A DNA stretch of 27,462 bases from Flavobacterium psychrophilum (GTDB lineage Bacteria > Bacteroidota > Bacteroidia > Flavobacteriales > Flavobacteriaceae). The position numbers and the translations under genes are program-made. Under the pieces are notes generated by a model, which was not told the origin of the DNA, ran no database searches, and worked only from the letters and a program-made list of their open reading frames with translations. Positions 25,872 through 27,462 of the stretch are shown piece after piece. Position 1 is the stretch's first letter, and the number at the start of each line of letters is the position of its first letter. The stretch spans positions 1 through 27,462 of the forward strand of contig CAMDQL010000016.1 in the NCBI GenBank assembly GCA_945905915.1. The letters run 5' to 3'.

Positions 25872-27462
25872 TTGAGAAATAATTTACCAAAAATAACATT
25901 ATTATTTGTAATCGGAACAATAATTTATTCGTGTTCGTTAGTAAAGCGTGTGCCCGAAGGAAAACAATTACTTGCTAAGAACGAAATTATTGTAAATGAA
26001 AAACAAGTAAAAGAAGAACGAATTAGTAATTTATTGGTACAACAACCCAACTCAAATATTGGAGGTTTCCCACTGCGATTACATATATTTAATTTAGCCA
26101 AAAAAAATACCGATTCTTCCTACCAAACCTGGTTAGACAAAAAACCCAATCGAAGAAAAAATTTAAAAACCCTTTTGTCTGAAAAGCAAGTTGAACGCTT
26201 GGGACATTCTTTTATTGTGGAAGGATTTAGCAATTTCTTAAAAAAAACGGGTGAAGCACCGGTAATCATTGAGCCGAAAAAAACCAATCTTTCAAAAGAA
26301 CGCCTTTCAGGATTTTACTATAACAATGGGTTTTTAAAAAATGAAGTTAGTGTTGCAATTGATTCTGTAGGAACGAAAAAAAGTAAAATTACCTATCGTG
26401 TAAAGACTGGTAAGCCTTATGTTATCGATTCCATTTCGAGAGCAATAGAAACTCCGGCTTTGGATAGTTTATATGCACTTGAAGAAAGCAAATCGTTTAT
26501 TAAAAATGGAACGCAATATTCTTATGCCAATTTTGATGCTGAACGCAAACGAATTACCCAACAATTTAGAAACACGGGTGTATATCATTTTCAAGAAAAT
26601 CATGTGAAGTTTGAAGCCATTACTGATGATTCCATTCAAAAAATGAATGTGGTACTAAATATTGAAGATAGAGACGTGAAAGAGGGAGATATTTTAATTA
26701 AAAAACCATTTACAATTTACACCATTAGTCAAGTGAATATTTTTACAAATACCACTTCAAATAAAGAAAAAAACAAGGCAAAAGATAGCGCAGTTTACAA
26801 CAATTATAATCTATACAGTACAGGTCGTTTAACCTATAAGCCAAAAGCGCTGACTAATGCCGTTTTCATAGAAAAAGGAAAGCTCTTTAGTGATACTGAT
26901 AGAACTTTAACTTCAAAAGCATTGAGTAATTTAAAAATGTTTAATTACCCAAATATTGAATACAAACAAGACCCGAGCGATTCTACCAATACATCTTTAA
27001 TTGCTAATATTTATTTGATAAACAAGCCGAAATTTAAATGGACTCCATCGATAGACATAGCAACATCTGATATTCAAGAATTTGGAATTAGCGGAACCAT
27101 GTCGTTTACCTGGCGTAATGTTTTTAAACGAGCAGAGATTTTAGAAATTTCGACACGAGGAAATTTTGGATCTTCACAAGATTTGGCTAATCCAAACAAT
27201 GTCTTTTTTAATATTTCCGAATACGGTGCCGATGTTAAGCTTAATTTCCCGAGAATATTTTTTCCAGCTAATGTAAAGAGGATCATTAAAAAAGAAATGT
27301 TTCCTTCAACACAAATAAGTACTGGTATTACCAATCAAAGAAATATTGGACTTGATAAACAAAGTTTGTCGGGTGGCATAAGTTATAGTTGGACCAACAA
27401 CAACGCAAAAAACAATTTTAAATTTGAATTGCTTGGCATCAATTATGTTCGAAATTTGAATG
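25872..27462 (+). CDS. BamA/TamA-family outer-membrane lipoprotein (3' end cut by window)
   Basis: Open for 530 codons to the window edge. Between the in-frame stop at 25854-25856 and the Cys codon the only start-type codon is TTG at 25872. It gives MRNNLPKITLLFVIGTIIYS followed by Cys21, a lipoprotein signal with lipobox-like IYSC. POTRA-like segments follow (LSGFYYNNGFLKNEVSVAID, ITYRVKTGKPYVIDSI, ITQQFRNTGVYHF, KGKLFSDTDRTLTSKALSNL). The barrel begins around ISGTMSFTWRNVFKRAEILE. This fits the 'surface antigen D15' lipoproteins beside porT in flavobacteria, probably working in outer-membrane protein assembly. The family's C-terminal barrel strands lie beyond the window. Confidence 0.85.
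   Translation, partial: MRNNLPKITLLFVIGTIIYSCSLVKRVPEGKQLLAKNEIIVNEKQVKEERISNLLVQQPNSNIGGFPLRLHIFNLAKKNTDSSYQTWLDKKPNRRKNLKTLLSEKQVERLGHSFIVEGFSNFLKKTGEAPVIIEPKKTNLSKERLSGFYYNNGFLKNEVSVAIDSVGTKKSKITYRVKTGKPYVIDSISRAIETPALDSLYALEESKSFIKNGTQYSYANFDAERKRITQQFRNTGVYHFQENHVKFEAITDDSIQKMNVVLNIEDRDVKEGDILIKKPFTIYTISQVNIFTNTTSNKEKNKAKDSAVYNNYNLYSTGRLTYKPKALTNAVFIEKGKLFSDTDRTLTSKALSNLKMFNYPNIEYKQDPSDSTNTSLIANIYLINKPKFKWTPSIDIATSDIQEFGISGTMSFTWRNVFKRAEILEISTRGNFGSSQDLANPNNVFFNISEYGADVKLNFPRIFFPANVKRIIKKEMFPSTQISTGITNQRNIGLDKQSLSGGISYSWTNNNAKNNFKFELLGINYVRNLN

Overview
The window looks like chromosome of a member of the Flavobacteriaceae, most likely Flavobacterium or a close relative. This is inferred from low GC, TAnnTTTG-type -7 promoter elements, a GLPGLI-family protein, a TonB-receptor-like barrel, a DUF5686 protein, the type IX secretion protein PorT, and a methionine synthase split into two genes. 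No tRNA, rRNA, CRISPR, IS element or phage gene was seen. Nearly all of it is core metabolism and cell envelope. The unusual material lies in leaders, spacers and protein tails.

Left part (1-5171): methionine/SAM metabolism. A two-gene methionine synthase (homocysteine module, then the pterin/B12/reactivation modules, cut by the window edge) runs leftward behind a clear SAM-I (S-box) riboswitch. The SAM synthetase gene metK runs rightward from the same 550-bp spacer, behind a compact RNA resembling a SAM-II pseudoknot. Two unrelated SAM sensors thus appear to control production of methionine and its conversion to SAM.

5186-10427: a GLPGLI protein plus an outer-membrane TonB-receptor-like barrel (leftward), then an exported protein of unknown function overlapping a deoxynucleoside kinase (rightward). 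10444-16938: a membrane pyrophosphatase with an extra Cys-rich tail, a DUF5686 outer-membrane protein and pyruvate dehydrogenase E1 beta, all leftward. 17173-19038: electron-transfer flavoprotein etfB-etfA.

19119-23478: a bifunctional-nuclease-family protein, a NupG-like nucleoside transporter, thyA, an orphan membrane protein flanked by inverted repeats, and dihydrofolate reductase. Apart from the orphan this is a thymidylate/folate cluster; the orphan and its roughly 100-bp hairpin look inserted. 23682-27462: menaquinone methyltransferase, porT, an RNA methyltransferase on the other strand, and the start of a BamA/TamA-like lipoprotein that appears to begin at TTG.

A recurring theme is short-period degenerate tandem repeats of several unrelated sequences. 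They occur in the metH leader, between etfB and etfA, after folA, and in frame inside the methionine synthase coding sequence.
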